Of a stretch of DNA of 46,888 bases, positions 33,504 through 41,927 are shown one piece after another. The notes beneath the pieces are model-generated. The model did not search any database and was not told the DNA's origin. It saw only the letters and a program-made list of their open reading frames with translations. Location: contig JAJDZM010000131.1 in NCBI GenBank assembly GCA_022824615.1, forward strand, positions 1 to 46,888, given 5' to 3'. How positions within the stretch are numbered: position 1 is the first letter of the stretch; each line of letters begins with the position of its first letter. A program made the position numbers and the translations under genes. The DNA is from Candidatus Binatia bacterium. GTDB taxonomy: Bacteria > Desulfobacterota > Binatia > Bin18.

Positions 33504-35384
33504 ATGGAACATAACGAACAGCACAACGCTGAAGAAACAACGCCGACGCACAGCGAGGCCACCACACAAGACCAGACCCAAGCAGCGAACGCTGACACTG
33601 ACAGCCAGGCAGCAAACGAGAGTCAGTCCGCGGAGCCAACGGGCACCGGCAGTGAGACCGCACCCGCAGCGCCAGCCCAGCCGGGCAAAGGTGTTGGGGA
33701 AGACTTCGGTCAAATGTTTGAAGAGAGCATGCGCTCAGTGCAACCGGGCGAGATCGTCCGTGGCCGGGTGGTGAACATCGGACCAGAATTCGTCACGATT
33801 GATATCGGCTATAAATCGGAAGGCCATATTCCGCTGGCTGAATTTCGCCAGCGCGACGGGCAGCTCACGGTCAGTGAGGGAGATGAAATAGAGGTCTACT
33901 TTGACTCGGCCGACTCTGAACAAGAGGGGATTGTTTTATCCCGAGCGAAGGCAGAGCAATTCCGTATTTGGCGAGACATTGAGGAAGCATTTAACAACCA
34001 CACACCCGTCAACGGTTCCATTGTGGGCAAGGTGAAAGGCGGGCTGCGCGTCGATATTGGTGTGGCCGCGTTTTTACCGGGCTCTCATGTGGACATTCGG
34101 CCCATCCGCGACCTGGATCAATTCCTGGGGAAAACCGGCAAATTTGCGATTCTCAAATACAATCGAGCCCGCTCCAATGTGGTCGTCTCACGCCGGGCCG
34201 TGCTGGAACAGGAACGCGCCGCGCTGCGGGAAGAGACGCTGAAGGTGCTCGATGAAGGGGTCATCCTTGAGGGCACCGTCAAAAATATTACGGATTACGG
34301 GGCCTTTGTTGATCTGGGGGGGCTGGATGGACTCCTGCACATCACCGATATGTCCTGGGGACGGATCGGTCATCCCTCTGAGATGATCAAAACCGGGGAG
34401 ACGATTAAGGTCGTTGTGCTCAAGTTTGACGCGGAAAAGGAGCGGGTGTCACTGGGCCTGAAACAACTCGTCCCCGATCCGTGGGGGTCGGTCGCCGAAC
34501 GCTATCTGCCCGGCAGTCGGGTACAGGGCAAGGTCGTGAGTTTGGCCGATTACGGAGCTTTTGTGGAACTGGAGCAGGGAGTGGAAGGCCTGTTGCACGT
34601 CTCCGAAATGTCGTGGACGAAGCGGATTTCTCATCCTTCTAAACTGCTCTCCGTTGGCGATCAGGTCGAAATCGTGGTCCTCGACCTGGACCCCGCCCAC
34701 CGTCGCATATCCTTAGGGCTCAAGCAGGTCTCGCCGAACCCGTGGGAGACGGTGCGGGCAACCCACCCGGCGGGCAGCCGCATCCACGGTAGAGTCAAAA
34801 GTATTACCGATTTCGGCGTCTTTATTGAGGTTGAGGAAGGGATCGACGGCTTGGCGCATATCTCGGACCTGCATTGGACCCGAAAGATTAAGCATCCCTC
34901 GGAGCTGTTTAAGAAGGGCGATGAGGTGGACGCCGTTATTCTCGGTATTGATGTGGAAAACGAGCGCATTTCGCTCGGGATCAAACAGTCGGTCGCCGAC
35001 CCCTGGGTCACCCTGCAACAAGATCATCCGGTGGGGAGTCGGATCAACGGCAAAGTCACGAGTGTGACCGACTTCGGTGTCTTTGTCGAAGTGGCCGATG
35101 GCATTGAGGGGTTGATTCATATCTCTCAGCTCTCAACGGAGCGAGTCGAGAAGCCCTCGTCACTCTTTGAGGTCGGCAACGAGGTTGAGGCCGAGGTGAT
35201 CCATATTGATCCCCGTGAACACAAAATGGGACTGAGTGTGAAGGCCTTACGACGCAGTGAAGAGCGAGAGGAAATGGAGGCTTACCTCAAGCGCGAACGA
35301 GAAGGCGCACGCTTCTCCTTTGAGGATATCTTGGGAGAAGAGTTGCGGCTCGACCGGGATGACGGAGATCCACAGAAATCATAA
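33504..35384 (+). CDS. rpsA: 30S ribosomal protein S1 with long N-terminal extension
   Basis: At 626 residues it is longer than the usual 550-570. Residues 1-68 are a low-complexity, acidic Gln/Thr/Ala/Glu-rich extension. Six S1 (OB-fold) domains follow, beginning at about GEIVRGRVVNIGPEFVTIDI. The later repeats have recurrent GxVxxxTDFGVFVE-type strands and a W-S/T-x-R-x-x-HPSE pattern (for example MSWGRIGHPSEM, LHWTRKIKHPSEL). S1 binds mRNA leaders at the 30S subunit. GGGGGTAAATCATAAC precedes the ATG, 72 bp after cmk. Confidence 0.95.
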   Translation: MEHNEQHNAEETTPTHSEATTQDQTQAANADTDSQAANESQSAEPTGTGSETAPAAPAQPGKGVGEDFGQMFEESMRSVQPGEIVRGRVVNIGPEFVTIDIGYKSEGHIPLAEFRQRDGQLTVSEGDEIEVYFDSADSEQEGIVLSRAKAEQFRIWRDIEEAFNNHTPVNGSIVGKVKGGLRVDIGVAAFLPGSHVDIRPIRDLDQFLGKTGKFAILKYNRARSNVVVSRRAVLEQERAALREETLKVLDEGVILEGTVKNITDYGAFVDLGGLDGLLHITDMSWGRIGHPSEMIKTGETIKVVVLKFDAEKERVSLGLKQLVPDPWGSVAERYLPGSRVQGKVVSLADYGAFVELEQGVEGLLHVSEMSWTKRISHPSKLLSVGDQVEIVVLDLDPAHRRISLGLKQVSPNPWETVRATHPAGSRIHGRVKSITDFGVFIEVEEGIDGLAHISDLHWTRKIKHPSELFKKGDEVDAVILGIDVENERISLGIKQSVADPWVTLQQDHPVGSRINGKVTSVTDFGVFVEVADGIEGLIHISQLSTERVEKPSSLFEVGNEVEAEVIHIDPREHKMGLSVKALRRSEEREEMEAYLKREREGARFSFEDILGEELRLDRDDGDPQKS

Positions 35385-35408
35385 GGCCTGCTGATGGGGG
35401 ATGGGAGC

Positions 35409-35750
35409 GTGACCAAACGAGACCTGATCGAGGAAGTCGCCCAGCGCTATCCTCGTTTTTCACGACGGGATGCCGAGGTCATGGTCAATACGGTATTCGA
35501 CAGTATGACCGAGGCCCTGGCACGGACGGAACGGATTGAAATCCGCGGATTCGGCAGTTTTATTGTCAAACAGCGTCTGGCGCGAGAAGGCCGGAACCCG
35601 AGAACTGGAGAGGTGGTGGCGGTGGCGGCCAAAAAAATTCCGCTCTTTAAGGTCGGGAAAGAATTACGTCTTCGCGTTGACGGGAAGCCTCTTACGGCAG
35701 CCGAACCCGATACGGAGACCAAGACTGACACAGATAACGCGGGCGATTGA
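35409..35750 (+). CDS. ihfB: IHF/HU-family DNA-bending protein (IHF-beta-like)
   Basis: From GTG 35409 the protein reads MTKRDLIEEVAQRYPRFSRR, aligning with IHF-beta N-termini. An ATG at 35394 in the same frame would add MGDGS and cannot be excluded. The DNA-binding arm region is RIEIRGFGSFIVKQRLAREG with RNPRTGEVV; FKVGKELRLRVDG follows. The 113-residue length includes a poorly conserved acidic tail (EPDTETKTDTDNAGD). IHF/HU proteins bend DNA in transcription and recombination. It lies 24 bp after rpsA, the classic neighbour. Confidence 0.92.
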   Translation: MTKRDLIEEVAQRYPRFSRRDAEVMVNTVFDSMTEALARTERIEIRGFGSFIVKQRLAREGRNPRTGEVVAVAAKKIPLFKVGKELRLRVDGKPLTAAEPDTETKTDTDNAGD

Positions 35751-35865
35751 GACACGTGACGCATCCGACCGGGGTCGTTCCTTCCTATCCGACCAAGCCC
35801 CATTCCAGAGAGAGCCTCTTAATACACAACAGATGGGAATATTCTGAATAAAGGCAGGCAGGATT

Positions 35866-37293
35866 GTGCAACAGACGACTCCAATTGAAACGCTCCGTCG
35901 TGAAGTCCAGACGGTTGGTGACCTCAAGAAAATAGACTATCAGGTTCTCCCCGTGCGAGAAGAGATGCGGGCGAATCTGATCCGTATGCTCGCCTCAGGG
36001 GAACAATTGCTCCCCGGCATTATCGGCTATGACGAGACCGTGATTCCGGAGATCGAAAACGCGGTGCTGGCCGGGCATCATATCGTTTTTCTGGGCGAAC
36101 GCGGACAGGCGAAATCACGGGTGATCCGCGGCCTGACTGGCCTGCTGGACGACTATGTGCCGACCATCCGTGATAGTGAGATCCCGGAGAATCCGCTGGC
36201 ACCCATCTCTCCGCAAGCCCGCCGCTTGGCTGCGGAACGCGGAGAGGCGCTTGAAATCCGCTGGCTGTCGCGCGACGAGCGCTACGCCGAGAAGCTGGCC
36301 ACACCGGATGTGTCCGTTGCCGACCTCATCGGCGAGGTGGACCCGATTAAAGTTGCCGAAGGGCGCTATCTGGCCGACGAGGAGACCATCCACTACGGCC
36401 TGATCCCCCGGACGAACCGCGGCATTTTCGCGGTCAACGAACTGCCCGACCTGACCGAGAAAGTGCAGGTTGGCCTGTTCAATCTGATGGAAGAACAGGA
36501 CTTTCAGGTCAAAGGCTTCAAGGTCCGGCTGCCGCTCGACGTGATTATTGTGGCGAGTGCAAACCCCGAGGACTATACCAGTCGGGGGCGCATTATCACG
36601 CCGCTGAAAGATCGTTTTGATGTGCAGATTCGCACCCACTATCCACGCTCGATTGAGGAAGAAATCTCCATTATGGAGCAGGAAGCGGTCCAGTTCGACC
36701 ACGATGGTCTGGTGTTTCATACCCCACCGTTCATGAAGGAGATCTGCGCCCAGCTCACCATGGAAGCCCGGGATTCGAATGAAATCAATCAATCGTCCGG
36801 GGTGAGCGTCCGCATGACGATTAACAATTTTGAAAGTGTGATCAGCAATGCGGAGAAGCGGGCCGTGCGTCTGGGCGAGAGCGAAGTCGTACCGCGCATC
36901 AGCGACCTGTACGCGCTCTATCCCTCGACTGCGGGCAAGATCGAGTTGGAATATATGGGCGAAGAGCAGAAAGACGGAGACCTGATTGAGCGGCTGGTCA
37001 ATCGCGCCGTTCAGAAAGTCTTCGACAAATACATGCGAGTCGAAAATTTACAGCCGGTCATCGATCATTTCGCGAACGGCGGGGGCGTTGAAATTTCGGA
37101 TATGATGCCGTCTCAACACTACGTGGAGGGCATCCAGAACATTCAGGGTCTCCAGGAGAGTCTGGCAGCCTTAGGGGTTGATGGCCAGCCGAGCTTCATC
37201 TCCACCGCCACCGAATTCATTCTGGAAGGGCTGCATCTGCATCAGAAGCTCAACAAAGAGCGCCAGGGCGGCCGCCAGACCTATCGCGCCTAG
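35866..37293 (+). CDS. MoxR/Mg-chelatase-like AAA+ ATPase
   Basis: A 475-residue AAA+ protein of the MoxR/ChlI type. Walker A-like GERGQAKS lies at residues about 77-84 (HHIVFLGERGQAKSRVIRGL), Walker B-like FAVNELPDL follows, then NLMEEQDFQVKGFKVRLPLD with ASANPEDYTSRGRIITPLKD (sensor 1) and RFDVQIRTHYPRSIEEE. Relatives act as chaperone-like ATPases together with a VWA-domain protein, usually the next gene. Here the next gene is hsdR, so the partner may have been displaced. The start is GTG after a GGCAGGCAGGA sequence. Confidence 0.85.
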   Translation: MQQTTPIETLRREVQTVGDLKKIDYQVLPVREEMRANLIRMLASGEQLLPGIIGYDETVIPEIENAVLAGHHIVFLGERGQAKSRVIRGLTGLLDDYVPTIRDSEIPENPLAPISPQARRLAAERGEALEIRWLSRDERYAEKLATPDVSVADLIGEVDPIKVAEGRYLADEETIHYGLIPRTNRGIFAVNELPDLTEKVQVGLFNLMEEQDFQVKGFKVRLPLDVIIVASANPEDYTSRGRIITPLKDRFDVQIRTHYPRSIEEEISIMEQEAVQFDHDGLVFHTPPFMKEICAQLTMEARDSNEINQSSGVSVRMTINNFESVISNAEKRAVRLGESEVVPRISDLYALYPSTAGKIELEYMGEEQKDGDLIERLVNRAVQKVFDKYMRVENLQPVIDHFANGGGVEISDMMPSQHYVEGIQNIQGLQESLAALGVDGQPSFISTATEFILEGLHLHQKLNKERQGGRQTYRA

Positions 37294-37336
37294 GCGCTGT
37301 CTCCGGCGATACGCCGACCCGTGAGAAGGTGCACCC

Positions 37337-39727
37337 GTGGTGCTGACCGAAGCCGACACCTGCCGCACCTTCGTTGTGCCCAAACTCCAGGCCGCCGGCT
37401 GGGACACGCCACCGCACGCCATTCACGAGCAGCGCACCTTTACCGACGGACGCATTTACTTTGCCGGACGCACGGCCCGCCGTGGTCGGCAGAAACGCGC
37501 CGACTACCTGTTGCGCTACCGGCCCGACTTTCCCATTGCGGTGGTCGAAGCCAAGGCGCGCTACAAATACGCTGCTGGGGGTTTGCAACAGGCCAAGGAC
37601 TACGCCGAGATTCTGGGCCTCAAATTCGCCTACGCCACTAACGGCGCCGAGATCACCGAGTTCGACTATACCACCGGCATAGAATGCCGGCGCTCCACCT
37701 TTCCCGAACCGGACGAGCTCTGGCAACGCCTGTGTGAGGCCGAGCATCTCGGTGACACGACTATCACCCGACAATTGCTCCAACCCTGTCACCCGGACCG
37801 AACCAAGCCGTTGCGCTACTATCAGGAAATCGCGCTGAACCGGGCCGTACAGGCCATCTTGCAGGGCCGACAACGCAGCCTGCTGACCCTCTGCACCGGG
37901 TCCGGCAAGACGGCGATTGCCTTCCAGGTCTGCTGGAAGCTGTGGTCCGCAGGCTGGAACACCAAGCAGACCGCCCGCAAGCCGAAAATCCTGTTCCTGG
38001 CCGACCGCAACGTTCTGGTGGACGATCCCATGGCAAAGGACTTCAGGCCGTTCGGCGACGCACGGCATAAAATTGCCGAGGGCCAAGCCGTCAAGAGCCG
38101 GGACATCTACTTCGCGCTCTACCAGACCATGGCCGGTGACGAGAACCGGCCCGGCCTGTACCGTGAGTATCCGCACGACTTCTTCGACCTGGTGATTGTG
38201 GACGAATGTCATCGGGGCAGCGCACGCGACGACGGCAACTGGCGCAACATCCTGGAATGGTTCGCGCCGGCCATCCAGCTTGGCATGACCGCGACCCCAC
38301 TGCGTGAGGACAACCGCGACACCTATGAGTATTTCGGGGCTCCAATCTACGAATACAGCCTGGCCCAAGGCATTGCCGACGGCTTTCTCGCGCCCTACCG
38401 GGTACACCGGGTCATTACCGACTACGACGCGGTCGGCTGGCGACCGAGTGCGGGCGAGTTGGACCGCTATGGCCGGACGATTCCCGACCGGGAATATACG
38501 ACACAGGACTTTGAGCGCGTCGTTACCCTGCGCCAGCGCACCCAGGCCATCGCCCGTCATCTGACCGACTTTCTCAAACACACCGACCGCTTCGCCAAGA
38601 CCATTGTTTTTTGTGTCGATCAGGAACACGCCCTGGAAATGCGCGGTGCACTGGCCAACCTGAACGCTGACCTGATGCAGCGGCATCCCGACTATGTCTG
38701 CCGGGTGACAGCGGACGAGGGCGATATCGGCGCGGCTCACCGGGCGAAGTTCCAGGACGTGGAGACCCGCACGCCAACAATCCTGACCACCTCCCACCTG
38801 CTCACCACCGGTGTGGACGCGCCGACCTGTAAGAACATCGTCCTGGTCCGGGTTGTCGGCTCAATGCCCGAGTTCAAGCAGATCATTGGCCGGGGCACCC
38901 GGCTGCGGCCCGACTACGGCAAGCTGGCCTTCAACATCATTGACTACACGGGCACGGCCACCCAGAAGTTCGCCGACCCCGCCTTTGACGGTGAGCCGGT
39001 CCAGATACAGCAGGAAACAATCGACTCCACGGGCGAGGTACTGGAGGTGGAAGCCCACGAGGAAGTGATGGGAATAGGCGATGTGGACGGAACGGACACC
39101 ATGCCGGATGACCCCCACCAACCTCTCACCCTTGACGATCCGCCCGACAGCCCGCCGCGCAAGTTTCATGTGGACGGTGGCCACGTCGAAATCATCCACC
39201 ACCTGGTGTACGAACTGGACGCCGAGGGCAAGCAGATCTCCTGCCGCCAGTTGACCGACTATACCGGCGACAAGCTGCGCAGCCTGTATCCCAACGCCAC
39301 GGAGTTGCGCCGGGACTGGCTCGACCCCGACCGCCGGGCCGAGATTATCGAGCGTTTGGCCGACCGGGGCATTGACCTCGACAGCCTGGCCGAGACGGTC
39401 GGCAAGCCCGATGCCGATCTGTTCGACCTGTTGTGCCACTACGCCTACAACCTGCCGTTCCGAACCCGGCGCGAGCGGGCCGAGCGTCTCAGGCGCGAGG
39501 AAACGGATTTCCTGCAACAATTCGGCCCGGACGCCAGCCAGGTGCTTGACGCCCTGATTGAAAAATACGCCGAACACGGCAGCGCCCAATTCAAGCTGCC
39601 GGAAGTACTGGAAGTGCCGCCCTTTAACGAGTGGGGCAACGTGGTTGAGCTGGCTTCGCGCTTTGGCGGCGGTCGTCAGTTGCGTGCCGCGGTCAACGAC
39701 CTGCAACGCCGGCTGTACGCGGCCTGA
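37337..39727 (+). CDS. hsdR: Type I restriction enzyme R subunit (EcoEI-like)
   Basis: The 796-residue motor/nuclease subunit has an N-terminal PD-(D/E)xK nuclease: RADYLLRYRPDFPIAVVEAK, then QQAKDYAEILGLKFAYATNG. The SF2 helicase has Walker A TGSGKT near residue 185, DECH (VIVDECHRGSARDDGNWR) near 287, and TTGVDAPTCKNIVLVR with QIIGRGTRLRPDYGK (motif VI). A C-terminal EcoEI_R_C-like helical domain (from about 690) contacts the methylase. It translocates and cuts unmodified DNA. It starts with GTG-GTG, 43 bp after the MoxR gene. GC-rich like the core genome, so the island is probably not recent. Confidence 0.94.
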   Translation: MVLTEADTCRTFVVPKLQAAGWDTPPHAIHEQRTFTDGRIYFAGRTARRGRQKRADYLLRYRPDFPIAVVEAKARYKYAAGGLQQAKDYAEILGLKFAYATNGAEITEFDYTTGIECRRSTFPEPDELWQRLCEAEHLGDTTITRQLLQPCHPDRTKPLRYYQEIALNRAVQAILQGRQRSLLTLCTGSGKTAIAFQVCWKLWSAGWNTKQTARKPKILFLADRNVLVDDPMAKDFRPFGDARHKIAEGQAVKSRDIYFALYQTMAGDENRPGLYREYPHDFFDLVIVDECHRGSARDDGNWRNILEWFAPAIQLGMTATPLREDNRDTYEYFGAPIYEYSLAQGIADGFLAPYRVHRVITDYDAVGWRPSAGELDRYGRTIPDREYTTQDFERVVTLRQRTQAIARHLTDFLKHTDRFAKTIVFCVDQEHALEMRGALANLNADLMQRHPDYVCRVTADEGDIGAAHRAKFQDVETRTPTILTTSHLLTTGVDAPTCKNIVLVRVVGSMPEFKQIIGRGTRLRPDYGKLAFNIIDYTGTATQKFADPAFDGEPVQIQQETIDSTGEVLEVEAHEEVMGIGDVDGTDTMPDDPHQPLTLDDPPDSPPRKFHVDGGHVEIIHHLVYELDAEGKQISCRQLTDYTGDKLRSLYPNATELRRDWLDPDRRAEIIERLADRGIDLDSLAETVGKPDADLFDLLCHYAYNLPFRTRRERAERLRREETDFLQQFGPDASQVLDALIEKYAEHGSAQFKLPEVLEVPPFNEWGNVVELASRFGGGRQLRAAVNDLQRRLYAA

Positions 39728-39773
39728 GTACAGTTTATTTGACTTTCCGGTCCGGTCGGTATTGTATACTTCC

Positions 39774-40301
39774 ATGCTGCGCAGGGTCTTCATCGGCTGG
39801 GTTTTGGCGGGACTGTTTCTGCCCAGCCCGGTGTGGGCGGTGGAGGCGGCCCCGGCCCTGACCGACCGTGAGATAGCGGAACGTTTGGCTCGACTGGAGG
39901 AAGGGTTGAACGGGGTACGGACCGAGATTGGCCTACTCCGAGCCGACCTGGGGCAATTACGGACTGAAATGCGTCAATTGCGGGAGGACATGGGACAATT
40001 GCGGGAGGACATGAATCGGCAGAATCAACACCTGCGGGACGACATCAATGCGCAGTTCGACCGGCAGTTTCGGCTCACCCTGGCCCTGCTGGGCGCTTTT
40101 ACCGTGCTGGTGGCGGCTACTATCAGTTTTGCCCTGTGGGACCGCCGGACGATGATACGCCCCCTTGAGGGGCGGGTGAAGAGCCTGGAGGACGACCTCG
40201 CGGTCAGTCAGCCCCGCGCGCAAGCATTGCTGGAAGCTTTACGCAATCTCAGCCAGCGCGATCCCGAACTCGCCTCGGTGCTCAAAAACTTTAATCTCTG
40301 A
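39774..40301 (+). CDS. Membrane-anchored coiled-coil protein between hsdR and hsdM (function unknown)
   Basis: From ATG 39774 the product is 175 residues. A signal peptide (MLRRVFIGWVLAGLFLPSPV, cleavage after VWA near residue 22) is followed by a continuous heptad coiled coil (about 28-95) with LRxDLGQLRTEMRQLREDM-type repeats. A strong membrane helix lies at 101-121 (LTLALLGAFTVLVAATISFA), then WDRR and a charged C-terminal helix. The gene includes two 21-bp DNA repeats (39975-40013) encoding the QLREDMG heptads. It is read in the same direction as the flanking hsd genes, 46 bp after hsdR. A secreted or membrane protein inside a type I RM operon is unusual; its role is unknown. Confidence 0.7.
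   Translation: MLRRVFIGWVLAGLFLPSPVWAVEAAPALTDREIAERLARLEEGLNGVRTEIGLLRADLGQLRTEMRQLREDMGQLREDMNRQNQHLRDDINAQFDRQFRLTLALLGAFTVLVAATISFALWDRRTMIRPLEGRVKSLEDDLAVSQPRAQALLEALRNLSQRDPELASVLKNFNL
39975..40013 (+). repeat. Two 21-bp tandem repeat units within the coiled-coil gene
   Basis: The 18-bp string CAATTGCGGGAGGACATG occurs at 39975-39992 and again at 39996-40013, a 21-bp period matching one heptad of the coiled coil. This is a sign of recent heptad duplication. Confidence 0.85.
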
Positions 40302-40302
40302 A

Positions 40303-40342
40303 CCCCCTCTCCCTAGCCCTATCCCTCAAGGGGAGAGGGAAC
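40303..40342. repeat. Palindromic intergenic repeat, family R1 (copy 3)
   Basis: CCCCCTCTCCCTAGCCCTATCC and the complementary GGGGAGAGGGA form the short version of the R1 element found at 13411-13492. It sits between the coiled-coil gene and hsdM, inside the RM operon, 20 bp before the hsdM start. It was not imported with the island if R1 is specific to this genome. Confidence 0.7.
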
Positions 40343-40361
40343 CGGACGGAAAGAGAGCGCC

Positions 40362-41927
40362 GTGACTAAACCGACCCGTAAGAAAACTGCGTCAAAACCA
40401 CTCACCACGGCCCAGCGTCTGGACGGCATCATCAAGTCGGCGCGCAAGATCATGCGCAAGGACAAGGGCCTGAACGGCGACCTGGACCGTTTGCCCATGC
40501 TGACCTGGATCATGTTCCTCAAGTTTCTGGACGACCTGGAACGGATCGAGGAAGAGCGCGCCGAACTGGCCGGGCGCACGTATCGCGGCACGATTGCCGC
40601 ACCCTACCGCTGGCGCGACTGGGCCGCCCCGGTCGCCGGCCTGACCGGTCCCGACCTGCTGGCGTTTCTGACCGACGAGCAGACCGCCTTGCCCACCGGC
40701 ACCCAGGGTCCCGGCCTGTTCACTTACCTGCGCGCTCTGCGGAGCGATACCACCGGACGGGAGCGGCGAGACGTGATCGCCACCGTGTTTCAGGGGCTGG
40801 CCAACCGCATGGAGAGCGGCTATCTGCTACGCGATGTCATCAACCTGATTGACGCCATTCATTTTGACTCATCGGACGAAATCCACACCCTGGGCCGGCT
40901 GTACGAAACTCTGCTGCGCGAAATGCGCGACGCTGCCGGCGATTCGGGCGAGTTCTACACCCCGCGTCCGGTGGTGCAATTCATGGTCACCGTGACCGAT
41001 CCGCGCTTGGGCGAAACCGTGCTGGACCCGGCCTGCGGTACGGGCGGCTTTCTGGTCGAAACCTACCGCCATCTGGAGCGACAGGCCGACACAGTAGAGA
41101 AACGGAAGTGTTTACAGGAGGACAGTATTTATGCCGGTGAAGCCAAGTCGCTGCCGTTTCTGCTGGCCCAGATGAATCTGCTACTGCACGGCCTGGACGC
41201 GCCGCGCATTGACCCCAGCAACTCGTTGCGCGTTCGCCTGGCCGAGATAGGCGAGGCCGAGCGGGTGAACGTTATCCTCACCAACCCGCCCTTTGGCGGT
41301 GAGGAGGAAGCCGGCATTCGCAGTAATTTTCCCGAAGACCGGCGCACCGCGGAAACCGCGCTGTTGTTTCTGCAACTCATCATGCGACGGCTCAAGCGGG
41401 CCGGTCAGGGCCGGGCCGGCGTGGTGGTGCCCAACGGCACGCTGTTCGGGGACGGCGTATCGGCCCGCATCAAGGCCGACCTGCTGGAGCAGTTCAATCT
41501 GCACACCGTGGTTCGTCTGCCCGAGGGCGTGTTTGCGCCCTACACCGACATTCCGACCAACCTGATTTTCTTTGACACCAGCGGCCCGACCGAGAGCATC
41601 TGGTACTACGAGCAGCCCCGCCCCGAGGGCCGCAAGAAATACTCCAAGACCGCGCCCCTGCTATACGAGGAATTCGCCGCCTGCCTGGCCTGGTGGAACG
41701 ACCGCCAGGAAAACGAACACGCCTGGCAGGTGGACACCACAGGCTTGGTGCACCGTGACGAGCAGGGCCGCGTCACAGCCTGCAACCTGGACCTCAAGAA
41801 CCCGCATTCGGGCGAGACCGTGGACTACCGCTCACCAGCCGAGATTGTGGACAGCATCATCGACAAGGAGCGGCGCATTCTGTCCATCATGGACGAGATT
41901 AAGGCCACGCTGGCGGAGGGGGTGTGA
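40362..41927 (+). CDS. hsdM: Type I restriction-modification N6-adenine methyltransferase (M subunit)
   Basis: The 521-residue subunit begins with a basic region, then the HsdM helical domain (LDGIIKSARKIMRKDKGLNG, MLTWIMFLKFLDDLE). GEFYTPRPVVQFMV lies near residue 196, SAM motif I DPACGTGGFLVE near 222, and the catalytic N6-adenine motif NPPFGG near 308. C-terminal helices would bind HsdS. It methylates adenines in the site chosen by HsdS and works with HsdR. It starts at GTG, and its TGA overlaps the hsdS ATG (TGATG). Confidence 0.95.
   Translation: MTKPTRKKTASKPLTTAQRLDGIIKSARKIMRKDKGLNGDLDRLPMLTWIMFLKFLDDLERIEEERAELAGRTYRGTIAAPYRWRDWAAPVAGLTGPDLLAFLTDEQTALPTGTQGPGLFTYLRALRSDTTGRERRDVIATVFQGLANRMESGYLLRDVINLIDAIHFDSSDEIHTLGRLYETLLREMRDAAGDSGEFYTPRPVVQFMVTVTDPRLGETVLDPACGTGGFLVETYRHLERQADTVEKRKCLQEDSIYAGEAKSLPFLLAQMNLLLHGLDAPRIDPSNSLRVRLAEIGEAERVNVILTNPPFGGEEEAGIRSNFPEDRRTAETALLFLQLIMRRLKRAGQGRAGVVVPNGTLFGDGVSARIKADLLEQFNLHTVVRLPEGVFAPYTDIPTNLIFFDTSGPTESIWYYEQPRPEGRKKYSKTAPLLYEEFAACLAWWNDRQENEHAWQVDTTGLVHRDEQGRVTACNLDLKNPHSGETVDYRSPAEIVDSIIDKERRILSIMDEIKATLAEGV

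Noticed and set aside
37250-38797. 515-residue open frame on the minus strand across hsdR
   Set aside because: It mirrors hsdR, which has clear helicase and nuclease motifs. The antisense translation has no family features; long antisense frames are expected in GC-rich genes.
39739-39770. TTGACT and TATACT before the coiled-coil gene as a promoter
   Set aside because: The spacing is 20 bp, and the -10 would lie only 3 bp from the ATG, leaving no room for a leader; the transcription start would fall inside the gene.
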